From Actinomycetota bacterium (GTDB lineage Bacteria > Actinomycetota > Thermoleophilia > Solirubrobacterales > Thermoleophilaceae), in assembly GCA_005885165.1 (NCBI GenBank), contig VAXR01000121.1, positions 1-5,829 on the forward strand: a DNA stretch of 5,829 nucleotides, written 5' to 3'. Every line of letters starts with the position of its first letter. The first letter of the stretch is position 1. The notes beneath the pieces were generated by a model, which ran no database searches, had not been told where the DNA came from, and saw nothing but the letters and a program-made list of their open reading frames with translations. Positions 1 to 4,981 of the stretch are shown piece after piece. The translations under genes were made by a program, and so were the position numbers.

Positions 1-1214
1 AGCGTCTGGCCGTACTGAGCGGGCCAGTTCTTCTCGGCCACGGGCCCGCCCTTGAACGTGCCGAGGCTCGCGCGCGTGATGACAACCGGCGCGGAGTTGT
101 CGTCGAACGTCGCCGCCAGCGAGACTTCGTTCGTCACCCGGAAGTCGCGGATGCTGGGCATCTGCGTGACGGCATTGACGGCGTCGCGCGAGTAGAGGGT
201 GCGGAACGTGGCCTCGAAGTTCGGGTCCTCCGGAAGCAGCTGCGCCACCTGGCTGAGGGCGCGGGGCTGCTGGAAGGCGGCCACGCCGATCGGGCCGAGC
301 GCGCCGATCGTCTCGGGAGTGAACGGCGGCGCGTCGACGTACGGCGAGCCCATGCTCGCGCCCGCCAGCGCCGCCGCGATCCCGACGCTCGAGCCACCTC
401 CACCCGACGAGCCGCCGCCCGATCCCGGGTTGCCGAGATCGAGGCGCGTGTCGAGCGCGAAGTACCCCGCGCACTGGTTGTAGCCGGCGTCGCGCTTCGT
501 CTTCGGGTTGCCGTCGAAGTCCCAGTCGGCGAACGCGGTCGTGAGCGGGCCGCCGAGCGAGTGGCCGCCGCAGAAGACCTTCTTGGTGCGGAGGCGGCGG
601 GGCATGCCGCGCGTGATGACCGTGTACTCGTCGCGCACGGTCTGCTCGAGGCCGACGTGGCCGAGCCACGGCACGTCCTGCTCGCTCTTGAAGCCCGCGA
701 AGCGCCGCCCGCCGGCCTTGGCGCCGTGGTAGTAGTAGTTCAGACCGATGCGGTAGTCGTGCTTCGCCGCCGCCACCTTCGATCCCCAGTGGTCCTCGAG
801 GCAGTTAGAGCGGCGGTCGAGCGTCCACACCTCCACGTGGCGGTGCCGCTTGGCCGCGTGGCGGACGACGTTGCGCGCGAACTGGTCGAGCATTGACGCC
901 CCGGCGAAGATGCCGGGCATCGTCACGAACACCGCGGCGGCCTTCTTCGCGCGCTTCGGCCCGCGGGCGTCGCGGAAGCGGAGGTAGCCGATCCAGTCGC
1001 AGGCCGCGGGGTGAGCGCCATCGGAGGAGGGCAGCGGCGCGTAGAGGCTGACGTACGACTCCTTGACCTTCTTCGCGTCAGCCGCGTGGGAGTGGACGGG
1101 CGTCTCGATGCGCGTCCGCCGGTGCTTCGCGGCCGCGGTCGCCGGCACCACCGCCACGGCAGCGGCGAGCGCCGCGATCACTGCCTGCAGCCGGCGACGC
1201 ACCCCTCTCCCCAT
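1..1214 (-). CDS. Secreted alpha/beta hydrolase, 3' end cut by window edge
   Basis: The reading frame is open from 1214 to the left edge (404 codons seen), so the C-terminus is missing. An Arg-rich start, a hydrophobic stretch at about residues 10-24 and an Ala-rich region ending near residue 29 form a likely signal peptide, so the protein should be exported. GGHSLGG at residues 216-222 is a nucleophile elbow of the alpha/beta hydrolase fold, with Ser219 as predicted nucleophile. Residues 96-110 (VFVTMPGIFAG and following) may hold the oxyanion-hole strand, and VEVWTLDRRSNCLEDH lies at 127-142. A Gly/Ser-rich low-complexity segment (264-277) follows the core. The catalytic acid and His cannot be assigned with confidence. 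An ATG at 1214 is used here; a GTG at 1202 lies 4 nt after GGAG and may be the true start. It is last in the minus-strand cluster, 39 bp after the exported-protein gene. Substrate is unknown; esterase or lipase is an inference. Confidence 0.85.
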   Translation of the reverse strand, partial: MGRGVRRRLQAVIAALAAAVAVVPATAAAKHRRTRIETPVHSHAADAKKVKESYVSLYAPLPSSDGAHPAACDWIGYLRFRDARGPKRAKKAAAVFVTMPGIFAGASMLDQFARNVVRHAAKRHRHVEVWTLDRRSNCLEDHWGSKVAAAKHDYRIGLNYYYHGAKAGGRRFAGFKSEQDVPWLGHVGLEQTVRDEYTVITRGMPRRLRTKKVFCGGHSLGGPLTTAFADWDFDGNPKTKRDAGYNQCAGYFALDTRLDLGNPGSGGGSSGGGGSSVGIAAALAGASMGSPYVDAPPFTPETIGALGPIGVAAFQQPRALSQVAQLLPEDPNFEATFRTLYSRDAVNAVTQMPSIRDFRVTNEVSLAATFDDNSAPVVITRASLGTFKGGPVAEKNWPAQYGQT

Positions 1215-1235
1215 CACTGCGGCGGAGCATAGGGG

Positions 1236-1253
1236 CACCCCGTGTTCGGGGCG
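1236..1253 (-). other. Short intergenic hairpin
   Basis: On the minus strand CCCCG-AACA-CGGGG forms a 5-bp GC stem with a 4-nt loop, extendable by one G-T and one C-G pair. It begins directly after the stop codon of the exported-protein gene and precedes the hydrolase start. There is no T-tract, so it is not a convincing terminator. It could modestly reduce read-through or protect an mRNA end. Confidence 0.3.
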
Positions 1254-2222
1254 TCAGGGGCGCGGCAGCTTGGTGGTGTCGACGACCTCGAAGGCGCCCC
1301 CCTTCACCTGTCCGAGCGAATGCAGGCCGTCGTTGTTCCAGTGGCTATTCGGCGCGCCCGAGATGTACCAGTCGGATCCGTTGTCGGCCACGATCATCCC
1401 GTAGATCTTCAGCGCCCTCAGCACCGCGCGCGCCTGCTTCGGGAAGTGCGAGATGTCGTAGCCCGCCTTGAGGCGGAGGCGCTCGCCCATGCGCGGGAGC
1501 CGGGAATCGGTGAGGTCGGACGCGTAGTGGCGCGCCGGGTAGATGAAGGCGCGGCGCGTGCGGGAGACCGTGAAGCGCAGGGCGTGGTCGATGCCGCCGT
1601 GCTTCAGGTCCTCGTAGCGCGCGAGGCCGGGGAGGATCGGCAGCCCGGCGGCGTCGGCCGAGGTCCAGGTCTTCGGCCGCAGGTGGTTCGAGTTGAGGCT
1701 CCAGATCGCCCCCGATCCGGCACGCCAGGCCGTCTTCCCGGGCTTGGGCGGGTAGAGCGCGTACAGCTCGTACAGGCGGCAGGCGTCGCGGTCGACGATG
1801 AGTGCGTGGCGGTCGCCGGTCGAGTGGCGGCCGCCCTCGATCGGCACGTTCGTGGGGATCGGGTACGGCCCCTTGTCCGACTCGCTCGCGTACTGGAACT
1901 TCACGTGCACCTTGTGCTGGTTGTGCGAGACGGTCGTGTAGGGGATCCCGATCGGCTCTCCGTTGTAGAGGCCGGAGCCGAAGTCGGGGTGGAGGCCCGT
2001 GCCGCCGCCGATGCTCTTCACGATCGCCGCCGAGTTCGACGCCACCGGCAGCTTGTCCACCCGCTGGTTCCAGGGGTTGTTCGCCGGGAAGATGCGGCAG
2101 TGCGGGGCGCCCTTCACCGGGTGGCCGCCGGCTGACGCCGCCCAGATCGCGCCGCCGAGCAGCGCGAGCGCAAGCAGGCCAGCGAGGGGACGGCGCACGT
2201 CGAGGGGGGGACGCACATCCAT
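1254..2222 (-). CDS. Conserved exported protein of unknown function
   Basis: The 322-residue protein has an N-terminal basic/hydrophobic segment (residues about 9-33, RRPLAGLLALALLGGAIWAASAGG), which is a signal peptide or membrane anchor. The rest should lie outside the membrane. The mature part starts with CRIFPANNPWNQRVDKLPV and contains GDRHALIVDRDACRLYELY (136-154), SNHLRPKTWTSADAAGLPIL (178-197), IYPARHYASD (227-236) and a C-terminal IVADNGSDWYISGAPNSHW (277-295). From memory these blocks match a family of secreted actinobacterial proteins without an assigned function; I cannot name a domain. Cys42 and Cys148 could form a disulfide. The ATG at 2222 is preferred: a longer frame reaching 2408 would overlap the DUF72 gene by more than 100 bp and adds a low-quality Arg/Pro-rich tail. 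A GTG at 2216 is a second candidate. It lies 68 bp after the DUF72 stop. Confidence 0.85.
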   Translation of the reverse strand: MDVRPPLDVRRPLAGLLALALLGGAIWAASAGGHPVKGAPHCRIFPANNPWNQRVDKLPVASNSAAIVKSIGGGTGLHPDFGSGLYNGEPIGIPYTTVSHNQHKVHVKFQYASESDKGPYPIPTNVPIEGGRHSTGDRHALIVDRDACRLYELYALYPPKPGKTAWRAGSGAIWSLNSNHLRPKTWTSADAAGLPILPGLARYEDLKHGGIDHALRFTVSRTRRAFIYPARHYASDLTDSRLPRMGERLRLKAGYDISHFPKQARAVLRALKIYGMIVADNGSDWYISGAPNSHWNNDGLHSLGQVKGGAFEVVDTTKLPRP

Positions 2223-2223
2223 G

Positions 2224-2229
2224 ACGTTA
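2224..2229 (-). promoter_or_regulatory. Possible -10 box for a leaderless GTG start
   Basis: On the minus strand TAACGT matches TANNNT and lies 7 nt before the GTG at 2216. That is the spacing expected if transcription began at this GTG. No ribosome-binding site precedes either the ATG at 2222 or the GTG at 2216, and no clear -35 box is visible. If real, the exported-protein gene has its own promoter and starts six bases later than annotated. Confidence 0.2.
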
Positions 2230-2290
2230 CCCGCGACGTTCGGCGGGCGAGCCGGCTCCGCGGGGCGCGCTTGACGGATGTCGGAGGGGC

Positions 2291-3016
2291 TCAGCGCAGG
2301 CGGCGCTTGAGCCAGAGGGCGTTCTTGACGGCGAAGCCCTCCCAGTCGTTGTTGAAGTAGCAGTAGACCTCGACGTCGGCGCGCCAGCTCGCGATGCGGC
2401 GCCGCCACTCGTCGAGCTCGGCGTCCGAGTAGTTGCCGCCGCGCCCGCGGGCGCCGTAGTGGAGGCGCAGGAATGTCCAGTCCGCGGTCATCTCGTTGGT
2501 CTGGAACGGCCGCTCTGGGTGGTCGCCGATCACGAGCGCCGCGCCGTGGCGGCGCAGCAGCTCGTAGACCTCGGGGCGGAACCAGCTCTCGTGCCGGAAC
2601 TCGAAGCAGTGGCGGCCCGCCGGGAGGCTCTTCAGCGCTTCCGCGAGCCGCTCGTCGTCGCGCCGGAAGTTCTCGGGGAGCTGCCAGAGGAGCGGCCCGA
2701 GCTTGGGGGTGCCGACCAGCGGCTCGATCGCTTCGTAGAAGCGCTTGACCCCGGTCTCGAGACCGGCGAGCCGCTTGATGTGTGTCAGGTACCGGCTCGC
2801 CTTGAGGGTGAAGATGAAGCCGGGCGGCGTCTGCTCCACCCAGCGCGCCACCGCATCGGGGCTGGCCAGGCGGTAGAAGGTCGAGTTGACCTCCACCGTG
2901 TCGAACATCGTGGCGTAGTGCTCGAGCCAGCGGCTGGCCGGCACTCCCTTCGGATACACGGTCTCGCGCCAGTGCCGGTAGTTCCAGCCCGAGCAGCCGA
3001 TGTGGACCGGCTTCAC
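2291..3016 (-). CDS. DUF72 (YecE-like) family protein
   Basis: This 241-residue protein has the normal length and hallmark N-terminus of the DUF72 family: IGCSGWNYRHW (residues 6-16), then a conserved YP, then FDTVEVNSTFYR (38-49). Further family blocks are FTLKASRYLTHIKRL (69-83), GPLLWQLPENFRRDDERL (107-124), CFEFRHESWF (136-145), the RLHYGARG segment with Arg/His/Tyr near 184-187, and a C-terminal YCYFNNDWEGFAVKNAL. DUF72 proteins adopt a TIM-barrel related to xylose isomerase and endonuclease IV, but their reaction is not established. No signal peptide is seen, so it is probably cytoplasmic. The start is GTG at 3016, 30 bp after the stop of the upstream small membrane protein gene; the ribosome-binding site is weak (GAGAG about 10 nt upstream). 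It is probably co-transcribed with its minus-strand neighbours, although no functional link is evident. Confidence 0.93.
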   Translation of the reverse strand: MKPVHIGCSGWNYRHWRETVYPKGVPASRWLEHYATMFDTVEVNSTFYRLASPDAVARWVEQTPPGFIFTLKASRYLTHIKRLAGLETGVKRFYEAIEPLVGTPKLGPLLWQLPENFRRDDERLAEALKSLPAGRHCFEFRHESWFRPEVYELLRRHGAALVIGDHPERPFQTNEMTADWTFLRLHYGARGRGGNYSDAELDEWRRRIASWRADVEVYCYFNNDWEGFAVKNALWLKRRLR

Positions 3017-3046
3017 GCGCGCGTGTCTCTCAGCCGCGGCGTGGCG

Positions 3047-3283
3047 TCACACGACCGTGCGCTTGTCGGTCGCGTCGAAATCGACTTTGCGCGTGCGCGC
3101 CTCCCGGCGGAAGCGCTTCATCTGGAGGACGCGGCGCTGGCGCTCCATCGTCTCCCGGCCGATGAGCGCGCCGATGAAGATGAGCACGAGCGGGATTCCG
3201 AGGAAGACGCTGCCGAAGTCGATGGCCGTGCCGATGAAGCCGCCGGCCACGAGCAGCACGAGGATCGTGATCGCGATCGCCAA
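3047..3283 (-). CDS. Small two-helix membrane protein, hypothetical
   Basis: A 78-residue protein with two predicted membrane segments (about residues 3-21 and 25-43), joined by a short turn containing Asp22, followed by a basic tail (RQRRVLQMKRFRREARTRK) that should face the cytoplasm. I do not recognise a named family with confidence. An in-frame TAG at 3296-3298 leaves TTG at 3283 as the only start that includes the whole first helix; a GTG seven codons later would cut into it. There is no good ribosome-binding site. It is the first gene of the minus-strand cluster and diverges from the metallopeptidase gene with a 25-bp gap. The antisense frames here are long, but the two clean hydrophobic helices and the tight spacing to the DUF72 gene favour this frame. 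Confidence 0.65.
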   Translation of the reverse strand: MAIAITILVLLVAGGFIGTAIDFGSVFLGIPLVLIFIGALIGRETMERQRRVLQMKRFRREARTRKVDFDATDKRTVV

Positions 3284-3292
3284 GGCGGCCGA

Positions 3293-3302
3293 AGCCTAGC
3301 CT
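3293..3302. promoter_or_regulatory. Overlapping divergent -10-like boxes
   Basis: On the plus strand TAGCCT (3297-3302) fits TANNNT and lies exactly 6 nt before the ATG of the metallopeptidase gene at 3309, the layout of a leaderless actinobacterial transcript. On the minus strand TAGGCT (3298-3293) also fits TANNNT and lies 9 nt before the TTG start of the small membrane protein gene. The boxes share CTAG-centred bases, so the two promoters would compete. No -35 box is recognised on either side. The placement is observed; promoter activity is inferred. Confidence 0.35.
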
Positions 3303-3308
3303 TAGACC

Positions 3309-3884
3309 ATGCTCGAGACGCTTCGGCCGATCCTCCGCGCCGCGGCGATCGCGGCGTTCACGGTCGGGACGCTGCTCTGGCTTCTGAATCCGCCGTCCCT
3401 CTCCGGGGCCGGCGGCCTGCTCGCGATCGTCGTGGGAGCGCTTGCACTGCTCCTGCTCGGTGCGTGGGTAACCGTGGCGATGATCGGCGGCGAGTCGATG
3501 AGCGAGGCCGAGGTCGAGCGGCTCGTCCGGCGGAGCGAGGAGCTCGCGCGGCGCCCGCCTCCGGACCGTGCGCCCACGGAGTTCGACGAGCTGGTTGCTG
3601 ACGCGATCGACCGCCTGCCGCAGGAGTTCCAGGACGTCCTCCGGACGGTGCCGATCGTGATCTCCCACCACGGATCCGAGTTCCGCGCGTACGGGCACTA
3701 CTACGGCGGCTCGATCGTGCACGGGGATCGCGAGCACCGGATCGTCCTCTACCAGGACACGATCGAGCGCGACTTCGGGCGCGATCCGGAACTTCTGCGG
3801 GCCCAGGTCGAGCGCACGCTGCGGCACGAGGTCGCCCACCACCTCGGGTGGGGCGAGCGCGGCGTACGCGGGCTCGGGCTCTAG
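3309..3884 (+). CDS. Membrane-anchored zincin-like metallopeptidase
   Basis: A 191-residue protein with two predicted N-terminal membrane segments (about 10-26 and 35-59), a charged linker rich in Glu/Arg/Pro (64-90), and a C-terminal domain of about 100 residues. The domain opens with EFDELVADAIDRLPQEF (91-107), continues with VPIVIS and RIVLYQDTIER (144-154), and ends with LRHEVAHHLGWGERGVRGLGL. HEVAHH (173-178) contains an HExxH zinc site with Glu174 as likely general base. This order and ending match the small 'possible zinc metallopeptidase' family (Zincin_1, Pfam PF06262), whose members typically end shortly after the zinc site. Those proteins are usually short and soluble, so the two helices are an addition. 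Substrates of the family are unknown. The ATG at 3309 is in a 25-bp divergent gap and has no ribosome-binding site, consistent with a leaderless mRNA. The tRNA gene starts 27 bp after the stop. Confidence 0.9.
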   Translation: MLETLRPILRAAAIAAFTVGTLLWLLNPPSLSGAGGLLAIVVGALALLLLGAWVTVAMIGGESMSEAEVERLVRRSEELARRPPPDRAPTEFDELVADAIDRLPQEFQDVLRTVPIVISHHGSEFRAYGHYYGGSIVHGDREHRIVLYQDTIERDFGRDPELLRAQVERTLRHEVAHHLGWGERGVRGLGL

Positions 3885-3896
3885 ACGGTCATCTAG
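3881..3896 (+). repeat. Small inverted repeat at metallopeptidase stop
   Basis: CTAGA, a 6-base loop, then TCTAG. The left arm contains the TAG stop codon of the metallopeptidase gene. The stem is only 5 bp and AT-rich for this DNA, with no T-tract, so terminator function is doubtful. It is the only structure between this gene and the tRNA. Confidence 0.3.
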
Positions 3897-3911
3897 GCTT
3901 CAGCCGGTCTC

Positions 3912-4002
3912 GGAGAGGTGTCCGAGTGGCTTAAGGAGCGCGACTGGAAATCGCGTGGGCGGGCTCGTACCTGCCTCGAGGGTTCGAATCCCTCCCTCTC
4001 CG
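3912..4002 (+). tRNA. tRNA-Ser (anticodon GGA)
   Basis: A complete class II tRNA. The 7-bp acceptor stem is GGAGAGG (3912-3918) with CCTCTCC (3995-4001) and discriminator G4002. The anticodon stem CGCGA/TCGCG encloses the loop CTGGAAA (3944-3950), with anticodon GGA at 3946-3948, reading UCC and UCU. The long variable arm pairs GGCGGG with CCTGCC, as in tRNA-Ser. The T-arm is GAGGG, TTCGAAT, CCCTC (3978-3994), perfectly paired. CCA is not encoded directly after G73 (CTACCA follows), so it would be added by the CCA-adding enzyme. The gene begins 27 bp after the metallopeptidase stop. Its 3' end and immediate flank recur, diverged, in the two spacers downstream. Confidence 0.97.
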
Positions 4003-4021
4003 CTACCAAGCAAGCATTCGG
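3999..4021 (+). repeat. tRNA 3' end and flank matching repeat R2
   Basis: TCCGCTA-CCA-A-GCAAGCATT-C-GG covers the last acceptor bases, the discriminator and 19 bp of flank. At 5346-5369 the same string occurs with one inserted A and two substitutions. Tyrosine recombinases commonly use exactly such a tRNA 3' end plus flank as attachment site, so this is the candidate attB/attL of the array downstream. The match is observed; the attachment role is inferred. Confidence 0.5.
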
Positions 4022-4044
4022 CCTCGAGCCGGGTCAGGTCGGCA

Positions 4045-4101
4045 GTTCGCGCGTGCCCCCTCTCCAGTCCACCCGGCCGTTCTGAAGCCCGTCGCGCGAA
4101 C
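4045..4101. repeat. Perfect 9-bp inverted repeat with 39-nt spacer
   Basis: GTTCGCGCG (4045-4053) is the exact reverse complement of CGCGCGAAC (4093-4101). The 39-nt interval is C-rich. Arms this far apart fit a pair of protein-binding sites or a long-range RNA stem better than a simple terminator. Confidence 0.5.
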
Positions 4102-4113
4102 GTCCATTCCACC

Positions 4114-4129
4114 CACCTATAGCTAGGTG
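4114..4129. repeat. Hairpin CACCTA-TAGC-TAGGTG
   Basis: A perfect 6-bp stem with a 4-nt loop. It is followed by GAAAGGG and then the next hairpin, with no T-tract. The bases are AT-richer than the surroundings. Confidence 0.5.
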
Positions 4130-4137
4130 AAAGGGAC

Positions 4138-4156
4138 GCTCGCGGGCTCCGCGAGC
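4138..4156. repeat. Strong GC hairpin GCTCGCG/CGCGAGC
   Basis: A perfect 7-bp stem with a 5-nt loop (GGCTC). It is followed by CAAACGG, with no T-tract, so a classical intrinsic terminator is not supported. It could end transcription from the tRNA side in a GC-rich host that tolerates terminators without U-tracts, or form part of a structured leader. Confidence 0.45.
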
Positions 4157-4158
4157 CA

Positions 4159-4190
4159 AACGGTTGCCGAGCCGTTATCTGTGAACCGTT
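4159..4190. promoter_or_regulatory. Operator-like inverted repeat overlapping the GrpB -35
   Basis: AACGGTT (4159-4165) and AACCGTT (4184-4190) are exact reverse complements separated by 18 nt, and a further CCGTT half-site lies between them at 4172-4176. The right arm shares its final TT with the TTGACT -35 candidate at 4189-4194. A protein bound here would touch the promoter. The bound protein is unknown. Confidence 0.35.
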
Positions 4191-4217
4191 GACTTGACCG
4201 AGCCCACCGCGGACGAT
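4189..4217 (+). promoter_or_regulatory. Putative promoter of the GrpB gene
   Basis: TTGACT (4189-4194), a 17-nt spacer, then GACGAT (4212-4217). The -35 box is good (TTGAC matches the consensus core); the -10 box keeps only the A at position 2 and the final T. An overlapping TTGACC at 4194-4199 is a second -35 candidate. Transcription would start about 20-25 bp before the GTG at 4247. Confidence 0.35.
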
Positions 4218-4246
4218 GAGGGCATGAGATCTGATTCGGATCCGAC

Positions 4247-4765
4247 GTGACTGAGGCGTCAATCCGTATCGAGTCGTACGACCCGGAATGGCCAGCTCGG
4301 TTCGAGCAGGAGCTTCCGGCCCTTGAGAGGGTGCTCGGCAAATCAGTTACCGGCGGGATCCACCACGTTGGCAGCACGTCGGTGCCGGGGCTCGACGCCA
4401 AGCCCGTGATCGACATCCTGGCCGGCATCGAAGACTTGGACGGCGCACGTCCACACATCGAACCACTGTCTGAGCTGGGCTACATGTACTCGCCCTATCG
4501 CGTCGATGAGATGCTGTGGTTCTGCAAGCCGAACCCCGAGCATCGGACCCATCATCTCCATCTCGTGCCAACAGGCTCGCCTCGCTTCAAAGCGGAGCTC
4601 GCGTTTCGCAACTACCTGCGGAAGCACTCCGAGGTAGCGCAGCAATACGCGGCGCTAAAGCGACACCTCGCCACTCGGTGCGGGCACGATCGGGAGGCGT
4701 ACACGCAGGCTAAAGGCGACTTCATTCGCGATGTCCTCGATCGAGCTGACCGTGGATCCGCCTGA
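4247..4765 (+). CDS. GrpB family protein (nucleotidyltransferase-like)
   Basis: The 172-residue protein has the family's usual length and signature. It opens with IRIESYDPEWPARFEQE (residues 6-22), followed by GIHHVGSTSVPGLDAKPVIDI (37-57). Gly42-Ser43 is the nucleotidyltransferase-fold Gly-Ser pair, and Asp50 and Asp56 are candidate metal ligands. It continues with HHLHLVP (102-108) and FRNYLRKH, ending in KGDFIRDVL. GrpB/UPF0157 proteins belong to the nucleotidyltransferase superfamily; their substrate is not established. No signal peptide is present. An in-frame TGA at 4232-4234 leaves GTG 4247 as the only usable start; no good ribosome-binding site precedes it. An 8-codon ORF (ATG 4224) ends in a TGA overlapping this GTG, so translational coupling is possible. 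GC content of sampled lines is about 58-62%, lower than several lines of the minus-strand genes on the left, which hints at separate origin. Confidence 0.93.
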   Translation: MTEASIRIESYDPEWPARFEQELPALERVLGKSVTGGIHHVGSTSVPGLDAKPVIDILAGIEDLDGARPHIEPLSELGYMYSPYRVDEMLWFCKPNPEHRTHHLHLVPTGSPRFKAELAFRNYLRKHSEVAQQYAALKRHLATRCGHDREAYTQAKGDFIRDVLDRADRGSA

Positions 4766-4783
4766 TCCGGTCACGGATCTCGG

Positions 4784-4832
4784 GGTTTGAATACCGTCTC
4801 ACCCAGCCCGCTGGCGCAGGCAAGCACGGGTC
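4784..4832 (+). repeat. Direct repeat R1, tRNA 3'-end-like
   Basis: Positions 4784-4812 match R2 (5323-5351) at 25 of 29 bases without gaps, including 14 consecutive identical bases (ACCGTCTCACCCAG). After a diverged stretch, GCAAGCA and GGGTC are shared again. The start, CTCG-GGGTTTGAATACC (about 4779-4795), resembles the tRNA-Ser T-arm CTCGAGGGTTCGAATCCC (3975-3992) with one gap and two substitutions. It cannot fold into a functional T-arm. It lies 19 bp after the GrpB stop. A weak GGGT/ACCC hairpin (4828-4844) follows it. Confidence 0.65.
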
Positions 4833-4872
4833 TTATTCGAACCCCGCGCGCACAAGCTGCCGCTTAGCTCGG

Positions 4873-4901
4873 AAGGAGAAGCGATTGCTTCGCTTCCCCT
4901 T
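4873..4901. terminator. Imperfect hairpin, possible terminator after GrpB
   Basis: AAGG, an A-C mismatch, then GAAGCGA (4878-4884), loop TTGCT, TCGCTTC (4890-4896), C, CCTT: 11 base pairs around one mismatch. It is the strongest hairpin between the GrpB and ABM genes, about 107 bp after the GrpB stop. Only two T residues end the right arm, so termination is uncertain. It falls in the part of this spacer that the next spacer lacks. Confidence 0.4.
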
Positions 4902-4981
4902 ACCCACCTGAGCAGAAGCCCGCACAGGCGTCGGGGAGCACCCCCCGCAAAGCGGCGCGCCGGCCGATGTAAGGTCATCAG

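Larger units (their letters stand above)
4003..4246. other. Spacer between tRNA-Ser and GrpB gene, rich in inverted repeats
   Basis: No convincing coding sequence lies here. It holds at least five inverted repeats: CGGC/GCCG at 4019-4031; a perfect 9-bp pair GTTCGCGCG (4045-4053) and CGCGCGAAC (4093-4101) separated by 39 nt; CACCTA/TAGGTG at 4114-4129; GCTCGCG/CGCGAGC at 4138-4156; and AACGGTT/AACCGTT at 4159-4190. A 10-bp palindrome TCGGATCCGA (4236-4245) sits directly before the GrpB start. A TTGACT-type promoter lies near 4189. The structures could be recombinase arm sites, an operator, or a folded RNA leader. Confidence 0.6.
4766..4981. other. Spacer between GrpB and ABM genes, contains repeat R1
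   Basis: The spacer begins 19 bp after the GrpB stop with direct repeat R1 (4784-4832). It shares ordered short blocks with the next spacer: CGCGCACAAG (4847), CCGCTT (4860), an AAGGAGAAG-like purine run, CCGCAAAGCGG (4945) and GGCCGA (4962). Relative to that spacer it carries roughly 58 extra bases, in the stretch holding the hairpin at 4873-4901. AAGG at 4971-4974 is the likely ribosome-binding site of the ABM gene. No gene is seen. Confidence 0.6.

Noticed and set aside
1242..2135. Plus-strand ORF of 297 codons rich in Val, Arg, Ala and Gly
   Set aside because: It is antisense to the exported-protein gene, which has a signal peptide and conserved-looking blocks; this frame has none.
2223..2408. 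62-codon N-terminal extension of the exported protein
   Set aside because: It would overlap the DUF72 gene by 118 bp and place an Arg/Leu/Pro-rich tail before a clear signal sequence. The start at 2222 (or 2216) explains the protein better.
2459..3601. Plus-strand ORF of 380 codons and minus-strand ORF 3030-3842 of 270 codons
   Set aside because: Both are low-complexity Arg/Ala/Glu/Asp-rich frames running across the DUF72, small membrane protein and metallopeptidase genes. The real frames carry family motifs and membrane helices.
3900..4262. Minus-strand ORF of 120 codons across the tRNA, ending in GGIRTLEAGTSPPTRFPVALLKPLGHLSETG
   Set aside because: The GGIRTLE...LKPLGHLS string is the antisense translation of a tRNA-Ser gene, a well-known false protein. 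The rest lies in non-coding spacer.
4967..4972. ATG-TAA start-stop element just before the ABM gene
   Set aside because: A six-base coincidence. AAGG follows it at the right distance for the ATG at 4982, and nothing else supports a regulatory role.
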